From contig JABZKC010000001.1 in assembly GCA_015257485.1 (NCBI GenBank), positions 19,567 to 83,566 on the forward strand: 64,000 bases of DNA. Reading direction: 5' to 3'. Of the stretch, positions 17,816-26,439 are shown one piece after another. The notes beneath the pieces were generated by a model, which made no database searches, was not told the DNA's origin, and saw nothing but the letters and a program-made list of their open reading frames with translations. A program made the translations under genes and the position numbers. The DNA is from Nanosynbacter sp. (GTDB lineage Bacteria; Patescibacteriota; Saccharimonadia; Saccharimonadales; Saccharimonadaceae). The number at the start of each line of letters is the position of its first letter. Within the stretch, counting starts at the first letter, position 1.

Positions 17816-18441
17816 TATTTCAATTTCCTTCCCTTTAATTCCAAGATCACATCTGCCGAATCCGCCACCCTTTTACTATGCGTCACCACAATCACGCACT
17901 TATTACGCTCCTTTGCCAGTTTTTTCAAAACTTCAATAATTTCTTCCGCCGTGTTTTCGTCCAAATTTCCCGTCGGTTCATCCGCCAAAATGATCGGTGC
18001 CTCCGAAACTAACGCCCGCGCGATCGCCACGCGTTGTTGCTGTCCACCCGAAAGCTTCATCACATTTCGATTTATTTGATCTTTATCTAATCCCAACTTC
18101 ATCAAAATCTCATCCGTCGCCTCTCGATTCACCAGTCTAATATTTTCTAGCGGCGTTAAGTAATCAATCAAATTATAGTTCTGAAAAACCAGAGCGATGT
18201 GATTTTTGCGATGATAACTGTAACCGTATTTACCAATCTTTTCATCTTCAAACAAGATTTCGCCACTCTTCGGTTCATCTAATCCCGCGAGCAGTGAAAG
18301 CAAGGTAGATTTTCCTGCCCCCGATTTTCCGATAATCGCATAAAATTTCCCTCGCTCAAATTTCTGATCCACCCCTTCTAAAATATTTTCCCGATTTCCC
18401 TCGTAAGCATATGAAACATTTTTAATTTTTAGTACACTCAT
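17815..18441 (-). CDS. ABC transporter ATPase (LolD/MacB type)
   Basis: About 208 residues with Walker [17 protein letters not shown]-loop [15 protein letters not shown], signature [15 protein letters not shown] and Walker [12 protein letters not shown], the last being characteristic of the LolD/MacB/FtsE class that pairs with FtsX-like permeases. A longer frame begins at 18501, but the start at 18441 (MSVLKIKN) is chosen because AGGAGG stands four bases before it and because the longer form would overlap the upstream permease by 52 bp. It lies between two permease genes in one operon. Confidence 0.93.
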   Translation of the reverse strand: MSVLKIKNVSYAYEGNRENILEGVDQKFERGKFYAIIGKSGAGKSTLLSLLAGLDEPKSGEILFEDEKIGKYGYSYHRKNHIALVFQNYNLIDYLTPLENIRLVNREATDEILMKLGLDKDQINRNVMKLSGGQQQRVAIARALVSEAPIILADEPTGNLDENTAEEIIEVLKKLAKERNKCVIVVTHSKRVADSADVILELKGRKLK

Positions 18442-18449
18442 TTTTCCTC

Positions 18450-19691
18450 CTAACTTATTTTCGCTAAAATTTCTTTCGGTTTTTTCACTAAAATCATCCA
18501 CGACGCCACTATCACCGCTAGAACAATAATTAAAATCAAAAGTCCATAGCTCATCGCAAACATATCCATTCCTCCACCAGCCGTAAAGCTGCTTAAATCT
18601 AAATTATCTAAGCCCTCTTTCTGTAAAACCGCACTCAGAATCCATCCTACGAAAATTCTTCCCAGTATCGCCGCCAAAATAATTGCCGGCAACGAAATTA
18701 ATATCATTTCGAAGATAAATTGACCCATAATTTTCATTTTGCTGCGCCCAATCGCCAGCAATATCCCAATTTCATACATCCTTTCCCGCACCCAAAGAAT
18801 TAAAACCAAGGACAATACAATTATTCCCGCGCCAATCACCGCCATAATCATCATAAAAATCATCTGTTTCACCATATCTAGCGACTCTACCATCCCCGAG
18901 AATTGATTTTCTTCTTCAATCATCTCAAAGTCTCCTAGCTGAACACTTTTTTTATTCATTTCTGCCTTTAACGCCGCTACTTTTCCGGAATCAGATACCA
19001 ATAATTTTAGACTCGTCACCAGTTTTTTCTTGCCAAAAATTTGCGCCATCGTCGTGTAGTCCATGAACATCATATTCTCACTAAAATCCGAAGACATCCC
19101 GGTGTATTTTTCTTGTTTTTTCCCGGTAAAAATTCCTTGAATAAAAAGTTCTAACTCTTCCTCTTCCCCTAAAACTTTTAGACTCACCTTATCGCCGACC
19201 TTCCACTGGTTCTTCTTCGCCAGTACTTCATGCACTAAAACCTTTCCAGCTTCCCCACGCGCAATATTTTTCCCTTCAATCAACTTAAATACTTCACTAC
19301 GAAATAACGGGTCTTTCTCCACATCACTTATAACCTGAAGCATAACCGCGTTTCCTAAGTAGCCCGGCAAATCTTCTCGCATCACAATTTGCTCACCCGC
19401 CACCACCTTGCCGTTTTTTAATTCTGCCACCCCTTCATATTGATAAATCTTCTCTGTCCCAAGTTTGCTATCAATCAAATCAAAACTTTCCGCATTAAAA
19501 GTCTCAGATTTTAATGATCTAATTTTTAACCCCAAATCATTCGCGCTATTTATCACACCCGCCATTTTTTCGCTAGTTTTTATTATTGAAAAACCGGCAT
19601 AAATCACCGCCAGAATTAAAGTTAAAATCAAAAATATCAACGCCGTACGCGTGCGTTTTCGAAAAACATAAGCTACCGCATTTTTAATCAT
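18450..19691 (-). CDS. FtsX/MacB-type ABC permease (first of pair)
   Basis: A 413-residue permease with an N-terminal helix (TALIFLILTLILAVIYAGF), an extracytoplasmic domain to about residue 260, and three C-terminal helices containing RERMYEIGILLAIGRSKMKI, the FtsX signature. It begins the operon; a strong GGAGGAG precedes its ATG, so unlike the leaderless genes it is translated from a Shine-Dalgarno site. The order permease, ATPase, permease, response regulator, histidine kinase makes a complete sense-and-export unit on the minus strand. Confidence 0.88.
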   Translation of the reverse strand: MIKNAVAYVFRKRTRTALIFLILTLILAVIYAGFSIIKTSEKMAGVINSANDLGLKIRSLKSETFNAESFDLIDSKLGTEKIYQYEGVAELKNGKVVAGEQIVMREDLPGYLGNAVMLQVISDVEKDPLFRSEVFKLIEGKNIARGEAGKVLVHEVLAKKNQWKVGDKVSLKVLGEEEELELFIQGIFTGKKQEKYTGMSSDFSENMMFMDYTTMAQIFGKKKLVTSLKLLVSDSGKVAALKAEMNKKSVQLGDFEMIEEENQFSGMVESLDMVKQMIFMMIMAVIGAGIIVLSLVLILWVRERMYEIGILLAIGRSKMKIMGQFIFEMILISLPAIILAAILGRIFVGWILSAVLQKEGLDNLDLSSFTAGGGMDMFAMSYGLLILIIVLAVIVASWMILVKKPKEILAKIS

Positions 19692-19781
19692 TTCTCCTCC
19701 ATATTTTTATTTTAAATTTTAATTATGAAGCCACTGTGAATTTTCCAAAATCCCCCTCAAATTATGATAAAATGAAATTAC

Positions 19782-19856
19782 GCGAGTGTCGTATAACGGC
19801 TATTATATTTCCTTCCCAAGGAAGAGACGAGGGTCCGACTCCCTCCACTCGCACCA
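19782..19856 (+). tRNA. tRNA-Gly(CCC)
   Basis: Acceptor GCGAGTG/CACTCGC, anticodon stem TTTCC/GGAAG around TTCCCAA (anticodon CCC), discriminator A and an encoded CCA. A tandem array of hairpins with tRNA-like ends follows directly. Confidence 0.95.
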
Positions 19857-20097
19857 GACCATAATAAGAAAGAGTATTTATACTCTTTATTTTTATGGTC
19901 GCCCGTCCGAGAAAGACCGCGAAGCGGGATTACTCGCACCAAATCAAAAAAATAAGAACGTTTACGTTCTTTATTTTTTTGATTGCCTGTACGAGAAAGA
20001 TTACGGAGTAATCTTACTCGCACTATTTTTTGAAATGATACTTCATTTTTTTAATTGCCTGTACGAGAAAGACTACGCAGTAATCTTTCTCGTACTA
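19857..20097 (+). repeat. Tandem hairpin array with tRNA-Gly-like 3' ends
   Basis: Three 41-bp modules at 19901-19941, 19985-20025 and 20057-20097 share GCCTGTACGAGAAAGA and end in ACTCGCACCA or a one- or two-base variant, like the tRNA-Gly 3' end (CACTCGCACCA). Each module folds into a CGAG...CTCG hairpin whose inner stem differs between copies, partly with compensating changes. Each is preceded by an A/T-rich palindromic terminator hairpin (19857-19900, 19942-19984, 20026-20056). The last module runs into the 3' end of the decayed gene on the other strand. Confidence 0.75.
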
Positions 20098-20411
20098 GTG
20101 TTTAGTTTCGCCACTACTAAATAATCGATTATTGTTGTTTGACGGCTTAACCCGTTGCTTTCGAGGTCGCCCCATAGTCTTTCTAATCGATTTTTGAACT
20201 GATTAGAGGAAGAGGTATTATTAGGACTTGCGGCAACATTGATTTCAATTTTAGTAAACTCATCATTGAAGGATTTTGCATTTTTCCCCACCTCTGGGTT
20301 TTAAAACATAAGTGGCGGTACTTCACTTACCCAATAGTTATAAATAGCGCGGTCTAAGACACGGCCTATGTTTTTCAAAATAATCTGCTAATTCTTTGCT
20401 ACCTCATCCAT
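20073..20411 (-). pseudogene. Decayed gene of unknown function
   Basis: One reading frame on the minus strand stays coherent from an ATG at 20411 to a stop at 20073 except for two in-frame stop codons (TAG about eight codons in, TAA before NPEVGKNAKS). The downstream part alone reads about 70 residues with a helical, charged pattern (NRLERLWGDLES, QTTIIDYLVVAKLNT). I do not recognise the family. The 3' end overlaps the third 41-bp module of the tRNA-Gly array, so the repeat may have replaced the true C-terminus. It could instead be non-coding DNA with a chance frame. Confidence 0.45.
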
Positions 20412-20420
20412 AAGGCCTCT

Positions 20421-21122
20421 TTAATTGCTAGTTTCCCAAACACAGCTAATTTCTTTTGATATAGTTATATCATCTGGCTTAAATGTTTCGTCAATGTTTT
20501 TAATTTCTTGTTCTAATCCTTGCATTGGAGCCGAGCCAAAACGGACAGATTTGGCTAGCCCCATATCCCCCATCACTCCATTACGAACAGAATCAATTTC
20601 TACACGCACACAATCACGTAAATTTTTGTTAGCGGCAACGGCTAGAGCTTCGGCTTTTTTCTTAGCATCTTCGTAGGCGCTAGCAATTAGTTCGCGTTGT
20701 TTCGATGCGACATCTTTTAATCCAAAATCTATATGAAGCATTGGTGCATTAGAAATCTTTGACGAAATAGCAAGTAGTTTTGCAAGCCTCATTTTGTCAT
20801 AATCGAACTCTAGGTAAGCAAATTGCGAGAAGAAGAAGCCATCAGAAACACGTTTTTGCAAATTTTTTCCCAAATCAGCTTCAGTTTGTGGCTCTAAGCT
20901 ATTAATATGAAATTCTTCTCGAATAAAATATGCTCTGGTCTTAAAATCCTCTGGCTTGAAATCAGTTACCTCCGAGATGCTTTCTATGTAATTTTTTACT
21001 TTTTCTACGCCACCTTTTAGAGCTTCGTCATAAGTCATAGCGTGAAAATTAAAATTAACACTTGCTTTAATTTGGTCTGGAGCGAAATCTTTTTCTCCTT
21101 GGCCATTCACGAATATCTGCAT
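20421..21122 (-). CDS. SIMPL (DUF541) domain protein
   Basis: A 233-residue protein whose C-terminal half shows the SIMPL signature: ASKQRELIASAYEDAKKKAEALA, followed by a VRVEIDS strand. It starts directly with the first beta strand of the domain (MQIFVNGQGEKDFAPD) and has no signal peptide, whereas many SIMPL proteins are periplasmic or outer-membrane, so this one is probably cytosolic. Function of the family is poorly known; some members are linked to stress or signalling. AGGAGG stands five bases before the ATG and a TATAAT lies about 25 bases upstream of the ATG, so this gene has a normal short leader. Confidence 0.85.
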   Translation of the reverse strand: MQIFVNGQGEKDFAPDQIKASVNFNFHAMTYDEALKGGVEKVKNYIESISEVTDFKPEDFKTRAYFIREEFHINSLEPQTEADLGKNLQKRVSDGFFFSQFAYLEFDYDKMRLAKLLAISSKISNAPMLHIDFGLKDVASKQRELIASAYEDAKKKAEALAVAANKNLRDCVRVEIDSVRNGVMGDMGLAKSVRFGSAPMQGLEQEIKNIDETFKPDDITISKEISCVWETSN

Positions 21123-21146
21123 TATTGCCTCCTATTTAATATGTAT

Positions 21147-21152
21147 ATTATA
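21147..21152 (-). promoter_or_regulatory. -10 box of a leadered gene (SIMPL)
   Basis: Minus-strand TATAAT, 24 nt before the ATG at 21122, with AGGAGG between them. This is the contrasting, conventional arrangement to the leaderless promoters in the window. Confidence 0.65.
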
Positions 21153-21194
21153 CCAGAGAATCGAGTTTAAAAAGCACATGTAAACGAATTCACT

Positions 21195-21226
21195 AAAAAG
21201 TCCACCCCTGTTTCCAGAGGTGGATT
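21195..21226 (-). terminator. Terminator of the foldase gene operon
   Basis: A 10-bp stem with one mismatch (21201-21210 against 21215-21224) is followed on the minus strand by CTTTTTAG, just after the stop of the gene at 21241. Confidence 0.75.
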
Positions 21227-21240
21227 CTAATTAATCACAC

Positions 21241-22356
21241 TTAAGATTCTTGGCGGTCAATTTTAATTAATTCTTTGACCTTCCCAGAATCTCGAATTTC
21301 CTTCATTTGTCTATCAAATTCCGTGAACGAAATTTTGATCGAAGTATAATTCACCGTCGAATCAGTTTTCGCTACCAATTTCACGAAGTAATAACCATCT
21401 CCTGAACTTGATACAAATTTATCCGAAATTTCCCCCGCATTGAGACTCATCGCTTTTAGTGATCTGCCACCATCTACGTTCATTTTATCGACCAAGCCAC
21501 CGGTTTCTTCATATAGTACCTTATCGCCCAGCTCTTCCGAAATCGTCTTCAAATCTTTTCCAGACTTAATCAAAGATTCTACCTGCGCCGCAAGCTGCAC
21601 TGCATTCATATCAATTGCCTGCGAAACTTTTTCCTTCACTAGTGACAGATAAATCATTCGACGATATTCCTTCATCGTCAAACCAAAATTATCTTCCAGG
21701 ATCTTCTTAAAACCTTCTTCACTACGTTCCACCCCACCAATTTTTCGGTGCTCTAAAATCGTTTCGTCCACTTCTTTATCCGTCACCGTCAAATCATTTT
21801 CTTTCGCCAATTTCAAGGCCCAAGCATAATTTTCTGCTTCATCCAGCGCCAAGCGCTTATAATGCTGCTCCATAAAATCATTATCTTTCGCATTATCTAA
21901 TTTACCCTGTTGTTTTTCGATCGGCGTAATCGTACCATGATAAATCAAAAGATAATCCGAATAACGCACATCCGCGCCGTTTACGTTAGCCACCGATACT
22001 GGCAAAAGTTGAGTCAAACGATAAAGAATCGGATTCGTACTCTGCCATTTATAAAGCATAAAATAACCTGCCCCCGAAGCCAAAACCACCGCCATCACTG
22101 ATAAAATAATCGTCACCGTCACCACACGATATTTTGCATATTGCATTGGGTACTTAAATTTACGTCCCTTCGATAGCACCTCCTCGCGGCGTTCTTCGAC
22201 CTTCTCCAGTTCCGTCTTATTCTTGAACTCTTCAATCTTTTTTTGTTCGCGTTTCTGCTTCATTTTCGCCACGATTGAAAGTCTCTTCTCTTTTACGGCG
22301 TCGGTTTCGTTTGTCATAGTCTTATCCACTTCGTTTTCTAATTTAGCTTTGCTCAT
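21241..22356 (-). CDS. Membrane-anchored SurA/PrsA-like foldase
   Basis: A 371-residue protein: a highly charged cytosolic N-terminus (about 1-75, mainly Lys and Glu), one transmembrane helix (VVTVTIILSVMAVVLASGAGYF) and an extracytoplasmic part with a SurA_N-like helical region followed by a reduced rotamase-like region (GDKVLYEETGGLV, GEISDKFVSSSGDGYYFVKLV). It probably assists folding of secreted proteins, as PrsA does, which fits the BspA-like and pilus proteins nearby. Catalytic residues of parvulins cannot be confirmed by eye. AGGAA precedes the start; the PH-domain gene lies three bases upstream in the same operon. Confidence 0.75.
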   Translation of the reverse strand: MSKAKLENEVDKTMTNETDAVKEKRLSIVAKMKQKREQKKIEEFKNKTELEKVEERREEVLSKGRKFKYPMQYAKYRVVTVTIILSVMAVVLASGAGYFMLYKWQSTNPILYRLTQLLPVSVANVNGADVRYSDYLLIYHGTITPIEKQQGKLDNAKDNDFMEQHYKRLALDEAENYAWALKLAKENDLTVTDKEVDETILEHRKIGGVERSEEGFKKILEDNFGLTMKEYRRMIYLSLVKEKVSQAIDMNAVQLAAQVESLIKSGKDLKTISEELGDKVLYEETGGLVDKMNVDGGRSLKAMSLNAGEISDKFVSSSGDGYYFVKLVAKTDSTVNYTSIKISFTEFDRQMKEIRDSGKVKELIKIDRQES

Positions 22357-22359
22357 TTC

Positions 22360-22839
22360 CTATTTCTCATTAATTAGATTTTGTAAATCGTTATAAATTT
22401 TTTCCGAATTTTTCACCATCGATATTACCAAATCCCCCACCGCTGTTTGAATTACAATCGTACCATATCCCATTAATCCTGCCCGAATTCCGCTCACACC
22501 ATAAGAAATACTTTGAATCTTATCTAACCCCAAGTCTACCACTGATTTCTTAAACAAGCCTCGTTGTGAAATCTGACGAATCCGCTGATTGGTCACGATA
22601 TAAATCGAAAAATACCATAACATGTAAGAATATAAAAATCCTAAAACCCCCACCAAAATCAGTGCCAAGAAGGTTTCAAAAATCATCATATTATTTGGCC
22701 AAAGTAAGGTCAATCCCACCCCAATCATAATCATCAAAATTAAAAATATCACGCCGGACTTTACCGTCAAAAAATGGCGTCGGAACACAAACTGCACCTC
22801 TTCGCCTTCTCTCTGACCATCAAAAATCATTTTTCTCAT
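22360..22839 (-). CDS. bPH2-domain membrane protein
   Basis: A 159-residue protein with two adjacent helices (SGVIFLILMIMIGVGLTLLW and FLALILVGVLGFLYSYMLW) followed by a bacterial PH-like domain of the YdbS/bPH_2 type: YIVTNQRIRQISQRGLFKKSVVDLGLDKIQSI is the typical segment (here shown by IVTNQRI and LDKIQSI), then GYGTIVIQTA. Its function is unknown; homologues sit in envelope or secretion operons. It starts 8 bp from tRNA-Arg(CCU) and could be read from the tRNA promoter. It precedes the foldase gene by three bases. Confidence 0.82.
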   Translation of the reverse strand: MRKMIFDGQREGEEVQFVFRRHFLTVKSGVIFLILMIMIGVGLTLLWPNNMMIFETFLALILVGVLGFLYSYMLWYFSIYIVTNQRIRQISQRGLFKKSVVDLGLDKIQSISYGVSGIRAGLMGYGTIVIQTAVGDLVISMVKNSEKIYNDLQNLINEK

Positions 22840-22846
22840 ACGTATT

Positions 22847-22922
22847 TGGTGACCCGGGCGGGAGTCGAACTCGCAACCTTCTCCTTAGGACGGAGCCGCT
22901 CTATCCATTGAGCTACCAGGCC
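22847..22922 (-). tRNA. tRNA-Arg(CCU)
   Basis: Acceptor GGCCTGG/CCGGGTC (two G-U pairs), loop GTCCTAA giving anticodon CCT, discriminator A and encoded CCA. No terminator is seen before the PH-domain gene, so both may be on one transcript. Confidence 0.94.
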
Positions 22923-23030
22923 ATACTTAAATTATACCATATTCGATTCCACGACCATTTTTGATAAACATAGAGATTAACTAAGACTTTTTAGTAAAAT
23001 AACCTAGGAATTGTTATATAACTTCATAGT

Positions 23031-23819
23031 TTAGTTATTATGATGAACATCGTTTTCCAAAAATGGATTAACTAAATCCATCCACTCCAAAGGCAAATAA
23101 ACAGATAGATAACCATGATTATATCCTTTCGCTTCATATACGGTACAATCGGGATGCATTTTTTGAAATAGCTTAGCCGATTCCTTAACGCAACTCATTT
23201 CTTTTTCACCATAAATATATAGAACCTGCGCTTTGCTTTCTGCAATAGAATGTTTAAGCCTATATTCTCCCATATATGTTTGATATATAGTCACCAATGT
23301 TTTAATCGGCGTCCTTGGCATATCCTCCATATAATAGTTTTCTATTTCTTTCGGATAAGCCATATTAGGAAACATTTTTTTCATTAAACTCAACTGAATT
23401 TTACATGCATATTTGCTAAACATAAGTTTTCCAAATAATTTTACAATAATCGTACTGACCCTTGCCAGCCTGGGTTGAGGAATACAAATACTACCATCTA
23501 TTATTGCTTTCTGAGCTATATCACTATTTAGCGATAATAGCTCAATAGCAATTTGACCTCCCAAAGAAACACCTCCCACAGCAAACAATTTTCCATCGCA
23601 ATTATTTTTTATATAGTCCATAATTTGACGTGCGGAATTTTCAGTTGAAATATACTCTTTTTGATATTCTTCTCCATGACCATCAAGTGTTGGTAAGATC
23701 ACATGATATTTATCGGATAACATACGAGCTTGCCGGAGATAATTCCACCAGGAATTACCTCCGCCATGTATCAATAATATATGTGGAAATTTTTTATCAC
23801 CAAATTCATGAAATATCAT
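23031..23819 (-). CDS. Alpha/beta hydrolase, possibly acquired
   Basis: A 262-residue hydrolase with the oxyanion segment LIHGGGNSWW, the nucleophile elbow GGVSLGG (GxSxG with Ser), an acid in YIYGEKEM and a terminal His in GYNHGYLS. Ester or lactone hydrolysis is expected, but the substrate is unknown. It overlaps the zinc permease gene by 14 bp and so is cotranscribed with znuABC. Its DNA is visibly richer in A/T and in ATA/AAT codons than the neighbours, and the protein reads like a Firmicutes enzyme (CKIQLSLMKKMFPNM), which suggests horizontal acquisition; no composition was computed. Confidence 0.85.
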   Translation of the reverse strand: MIFHEFGDKKFPHILLIHGGGNSWWNYLRQARMLSDKYHVILPTLDGHGEEYQKEYISTENSARQIMDYIKNNCDGKLFAVGGVSLGGQIAIELLSLNSDIAQKAIIDGSICIPQPRLARVSTIIVKLFGKLMFSKYACKIQLSLMKKMFPNMAYPKEIENYYMEDMPRTPIKTLVTIYQTYMGEYRLKHSIAESKAQVLYIYGEKEMSCVKESAKLFQKMHPDCTVYEAKGYNHGYLSVYLPLEWMDLVNPFLENDVHHNN

Positions 23820-24645
23820 ATTCCAAAACCTCCACCACCTTCGCCACTAAAAACGCCATCACATTAAAAATTACGATCGTCGCCCCGGTCGGAGTGGCTA
23901 CAAAATACGAAAAGATAATTCCCATTACCATACAAAATATCGAAACTATCACTGAGCTAAAAACCACCGCCTTAAAACTTTTCACCACTTGCATCGCCGT
24001 CACCGTCGGGAAAATAATTAAACTCGAAATCAGAAGCGCCCCCACCAGTCGCATTCCCAACACCACTACCACCGCACACAAAATCGCAAAAATTGTATTT
24101 AATCGCTCAGTTTTCAGCCCAATCGATTTGGCAAAATTCTCATCAAACGTCATCGCGAAAATCTCATGGTATTTCACGATAAAGAATAGAATCACCACCA
24201 GCGAAAAAATCACTCCCACTACCACATCGGAATCATCTAGCGCCAGGATACTGCCGAATAAATAATTATTAATATCCGTGTTCACTCCCTTGACCACCGA
24301 AATCACCAAAGTTCCCACCGCCAGTGCCCCCGCTGAAAGCATCGCGATTAGAGCATCCGCGTCCACCTTACTTTTCTGGTTCACCTGCAAAATCAAAATC
24401 GCCGCCAAAATCACTATCGGTAAGGCAAATTGCAGTGGCATCACCCCAATTACCGTCGCAATCGCAAACGCACCGAATCCCACATGTGAAAGTCCATCCC
24501 CAATCATCGCTTTTCGCCTTAGTACCAAGGACACTCCAATCAGTCCCGCCGTCACTGCCAGCACTACCCCCACTACCAGAGCCTTTACCATAAATTGGTA
24601 TTGCCACATTTCCAGAAACTTTTCCAAAATTCCGTTCATCGCCAC
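23806..24645 (-). CDS. znuB: Zinc/manganese ABC permease ZnuB-like
   Basis: A 279-residue ABC-3 family permease with about eight hydrophobic helices (for example VGVVLAVTAGLIGVSLVLRR near the N-terminus) and the conserved GDGLSHVGFGAFAIA segment that contacts the ATPase. With the adjacent ATPase and His-rich binding protein it forms a Zn2+ or Mn2+ importer in the cytoplasmic membrane. The ATPase gene ends three bases upstream. The alpha/beta hydrolase gene overlaps its 3' end. Metal choice cannot be decided from the permease; the His-rich receptor favours zinc. Confidence 0.92.
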   Translation of the reverse strand: MAMNGILEKFLEMWQYQFMVKALVVGVVLAVTAGLIGVSLVLRRKAMIGDGLSHVGFGAFAIATVIGVMPLQFALPIVILAAILILQVNQKSKVDADALIAMLSAGALAVGTLVISVVKGVNTDINNYLFGSILALDDSDVVVGVIFSLVVILFFIVKYHEIFAMTFDENFAKSIGLKTERLNTIFAILCAVVVVLGMRLVGALLISSLIIFPTVTAMQVVKSFKAVVFSSVIVSIFCMVMGIIFSYFVATPTGATIVIFNVMAFLVAKVVEVLEYDIS

Positions 24646-24648
24646 CTC

Positions 24649-25356
24649 CTATTTCCCATCACTTTCACCATGGTCATGGCGATGAATTCTTTTTACATAT
24701 TCCTCTGTCGTTTCCATCGTCGCCACTCCGTCCGCTAGCGCCAAAATTTTATTCCCCACCAAATTCTGATGGTCGAGATCGTGCGTAATCATCATAATCG
24801 TGATTCCCTGCGCATTTAATTTCAAAAGCTCTGCGTATAATTCCTTCTTCGATTTCGAATCCAAATTATTTCCCGGCTCATCCAAAATCAATAATTTCTT
24901 CGTCGCTACTACCGCTCGTGCTAGCCAAATTTTCTGTCTCTGTCCACCCGAAAGCTCCGCAAAATGTTTCTTCAACATTTTTTTCATGCCAAATTTCGCG
25001 AGCGCTTCCTCACATTTTTTCTTGTCACTCTTCGTATAAAAAATCCCCCGCTTCTGATTGAGTAGTCCACTTAATACAATTTCTTCCACTGTCGCCGGAA
25101 AATTCGACGTTATTACCGTCTCCTGTGAAATATAGCCAATCTCCTTCCGGCTCATCCCGAGAAACTCCACACTTCCCGCACTTGGCTCTATCAAACCTAA
25201 AATTGTCTTAATTAGAGTGGTTTTCCCGGCCCCGTTACAGCCAACCAAGCAGATAAAATCTCCCGCCAAAATTTCAAAATTAATCTTCCGAAACACCGGC
25301 GTTTTCGCATATTCTACGCTCAAATTTTTTACTGCAATGATTGGCTGTTTTTCCAT
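24649..25356 (-). CDS. znuC: Zinc/manganese ABC ATPase ZnuC-like
   Basis: A 235-residue ATPase with Walker A GCNGAGKTTLIK, Q-loop SQETVITSNFPATVEE, signature LSGGQRQKIWLARAV, Walker B LLILDEPGNNLD and switch His in MITHDLDH. Family members of metal importers (ZnuC/MntB) share the FPATVEEIV segment. The C-terminus carries a few His residues (RIHRHDHGES) that may bind metal. It is seven bases downstream of the binding-protein gene and three upstream of the permease gene. Confidence 0.93.
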   Translation of the reverse strand: MEKQPIIAVKNLSVEYAKTPVFRKINFEILAGDFICLVGCNGAGKTTLIKTILGLIEPSAGSVEFLGMSRKEIGYISQETVITSNFPATVEEIVLSGLLNQKRGIFYTKSDKKKCEEALAKFGMKKMLKKHFAELSGGQRQKIWLARAVVATKKLLILDEPGNNLDSKSKKELYAELLKLNAQGITIMMITHDLDHQNLVGNKILALADGVATMETTEEYVKRIHRHDHGESDGK

Positions 25357-25363
25357 AAAAATC

Positions 25364-26398
25364 CTATTTACTTAAAGCCGCAAGATTACGCTTCATCAAA
25401 TCTACGTAAGTCACGCCCTTCGAAAAATCATCCGCCGTCACATTATGTGCCGAATGTAACTCCAAAACTTCTGCGCCCGTATCTTTACTTACGGTCTCTG
25501 CAATCTTGCCATTCGAAAGTTCGATCTTGTAAATTTTCTTAATCTTTTCTTGCTTCACTTTATTAATTAAGAAACTAATTGTCTTCGCACTAGCCTCAGT
25601 TTGTTCTGAGCAACCCGAAAAAGCCGCCGCATATTTCAAACCAAATTCATCAGCAAAATAACGGAACGGAAAACGATCTGCCACCACGATTTCTGAGATT
25701 TTACCATCAATCACTTGATGCAAATCCTTATCTACCTCTGCAATTTCTGCCACATATTTTTCGGCATTATCGTCAATCTTATTTTTCTCCGCCGCATCAA
25801 TTTCGGAAGCCACTTCTGCGATTTTTTTCACGATTTCCATTGCCTTTTTTGGACTCGTCCAAACATGCTCATCAACTTCTGGACCTTCCTCTTCTTCGTC
25901 GTGATCATGCTTATGCTCATGCGATACGTGGTCGTGGTCATGATCGTGGTCATGGCTGTCCGAGTGATTGTTATCATGATCGTGATCATGTTCATCCTCA
26001 TCTTCCATTCCTTCCACGATTTCTTCTTCCACCGTCGACACAAGATCAACTAATTTCACTACATGGGTCTTTTTCGTGTCTACGTCTTTCAAAATTTTCT
26101 CCACCCAAGTGTCTGAATCTCCCCCCACGTAGACAAACATATCCGCATTCTTAATATCGATGATATCCTGCGGTGTTGGCTCATAGGTATGGGTTTCTGC
26201 TCCCGGCTTCACCAACATTTTTGCACTAATATTCGTATTTTTCGTCACTGCCCTAGCAAAATCATAGCCCGGAAAACTGGTCGACACTACTGAATACTTT
26301 TTTTGTTCAAACTTTTCTCGATTTAATACCAAGAAAGCCAATAATCCCACCACCAAAACTAGGCCGAAAATCGCCCATAACTTTTTCAAATTTTTCAT
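25364..26398 (-). CDS. znuA: Zinc-binding receptor ZnuA-like, His-rich loop
   Basis: A 344-residue cluster A-I substrate-binding protein. An N-terminal helix (LWAIFGLVLVVGLLAFLVL) lacks a lipobox Cys, so it is probably a membrane-anchored receptor. The metal ligands are expected at His in GAETHTYEPTPQD, His in EHVWTSPKK and at His/Asp further on. Between the first two lies a loop of about 45 residues made mostly of HD repeats, the charged His-rich loop typical of ZnuA that gathers zinc. AAGGAG precedes the start. No Zur site was identified. Confidence 0.93.
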   Translation of the reverse strand: MKNLKKLWAIFGLVLVVGLLAFLVLNREKFEQKKYSVVSTSFPGYDFARAVTKNTNISAKMLVKPGAETHTYEPTPQDIIDIKNADMFVYVGGDSDTWVEKILKDVDTKKTHVVKLVDLVSTVEEEIVEGMEDEDEHDHDHDNNHSDSHDHDHDHDHVSHEHKHDHDEEEEGPEVDEHVWTSPKKAMEIVKKIAEVASEIDAAEKNKIDDNAEKYVAEIAEVDKDLHQVIDGKISEIVVADRFPFRYFADEFGLKYAAAFSGCSEQTEASAKTISFLINKVKQEKIKKIYKIELSNGKIAETVSKDTGAEVLELHSAHNVTADDFSKGVTYVDLMKRNLAALSK

Positions 26399-26439
26399 TT
26401 TTACTCCTTATTCTACTATTAAAATTCTGAGTAAAAAAT

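Noticed and set aside
19778..20023. Open frame through tRNA-Gly and its hairpin array
   Set aside because: It crosses a tRNA gene and repeats; the repeated peptide LSRTG is only the translation of the 41-bp module.
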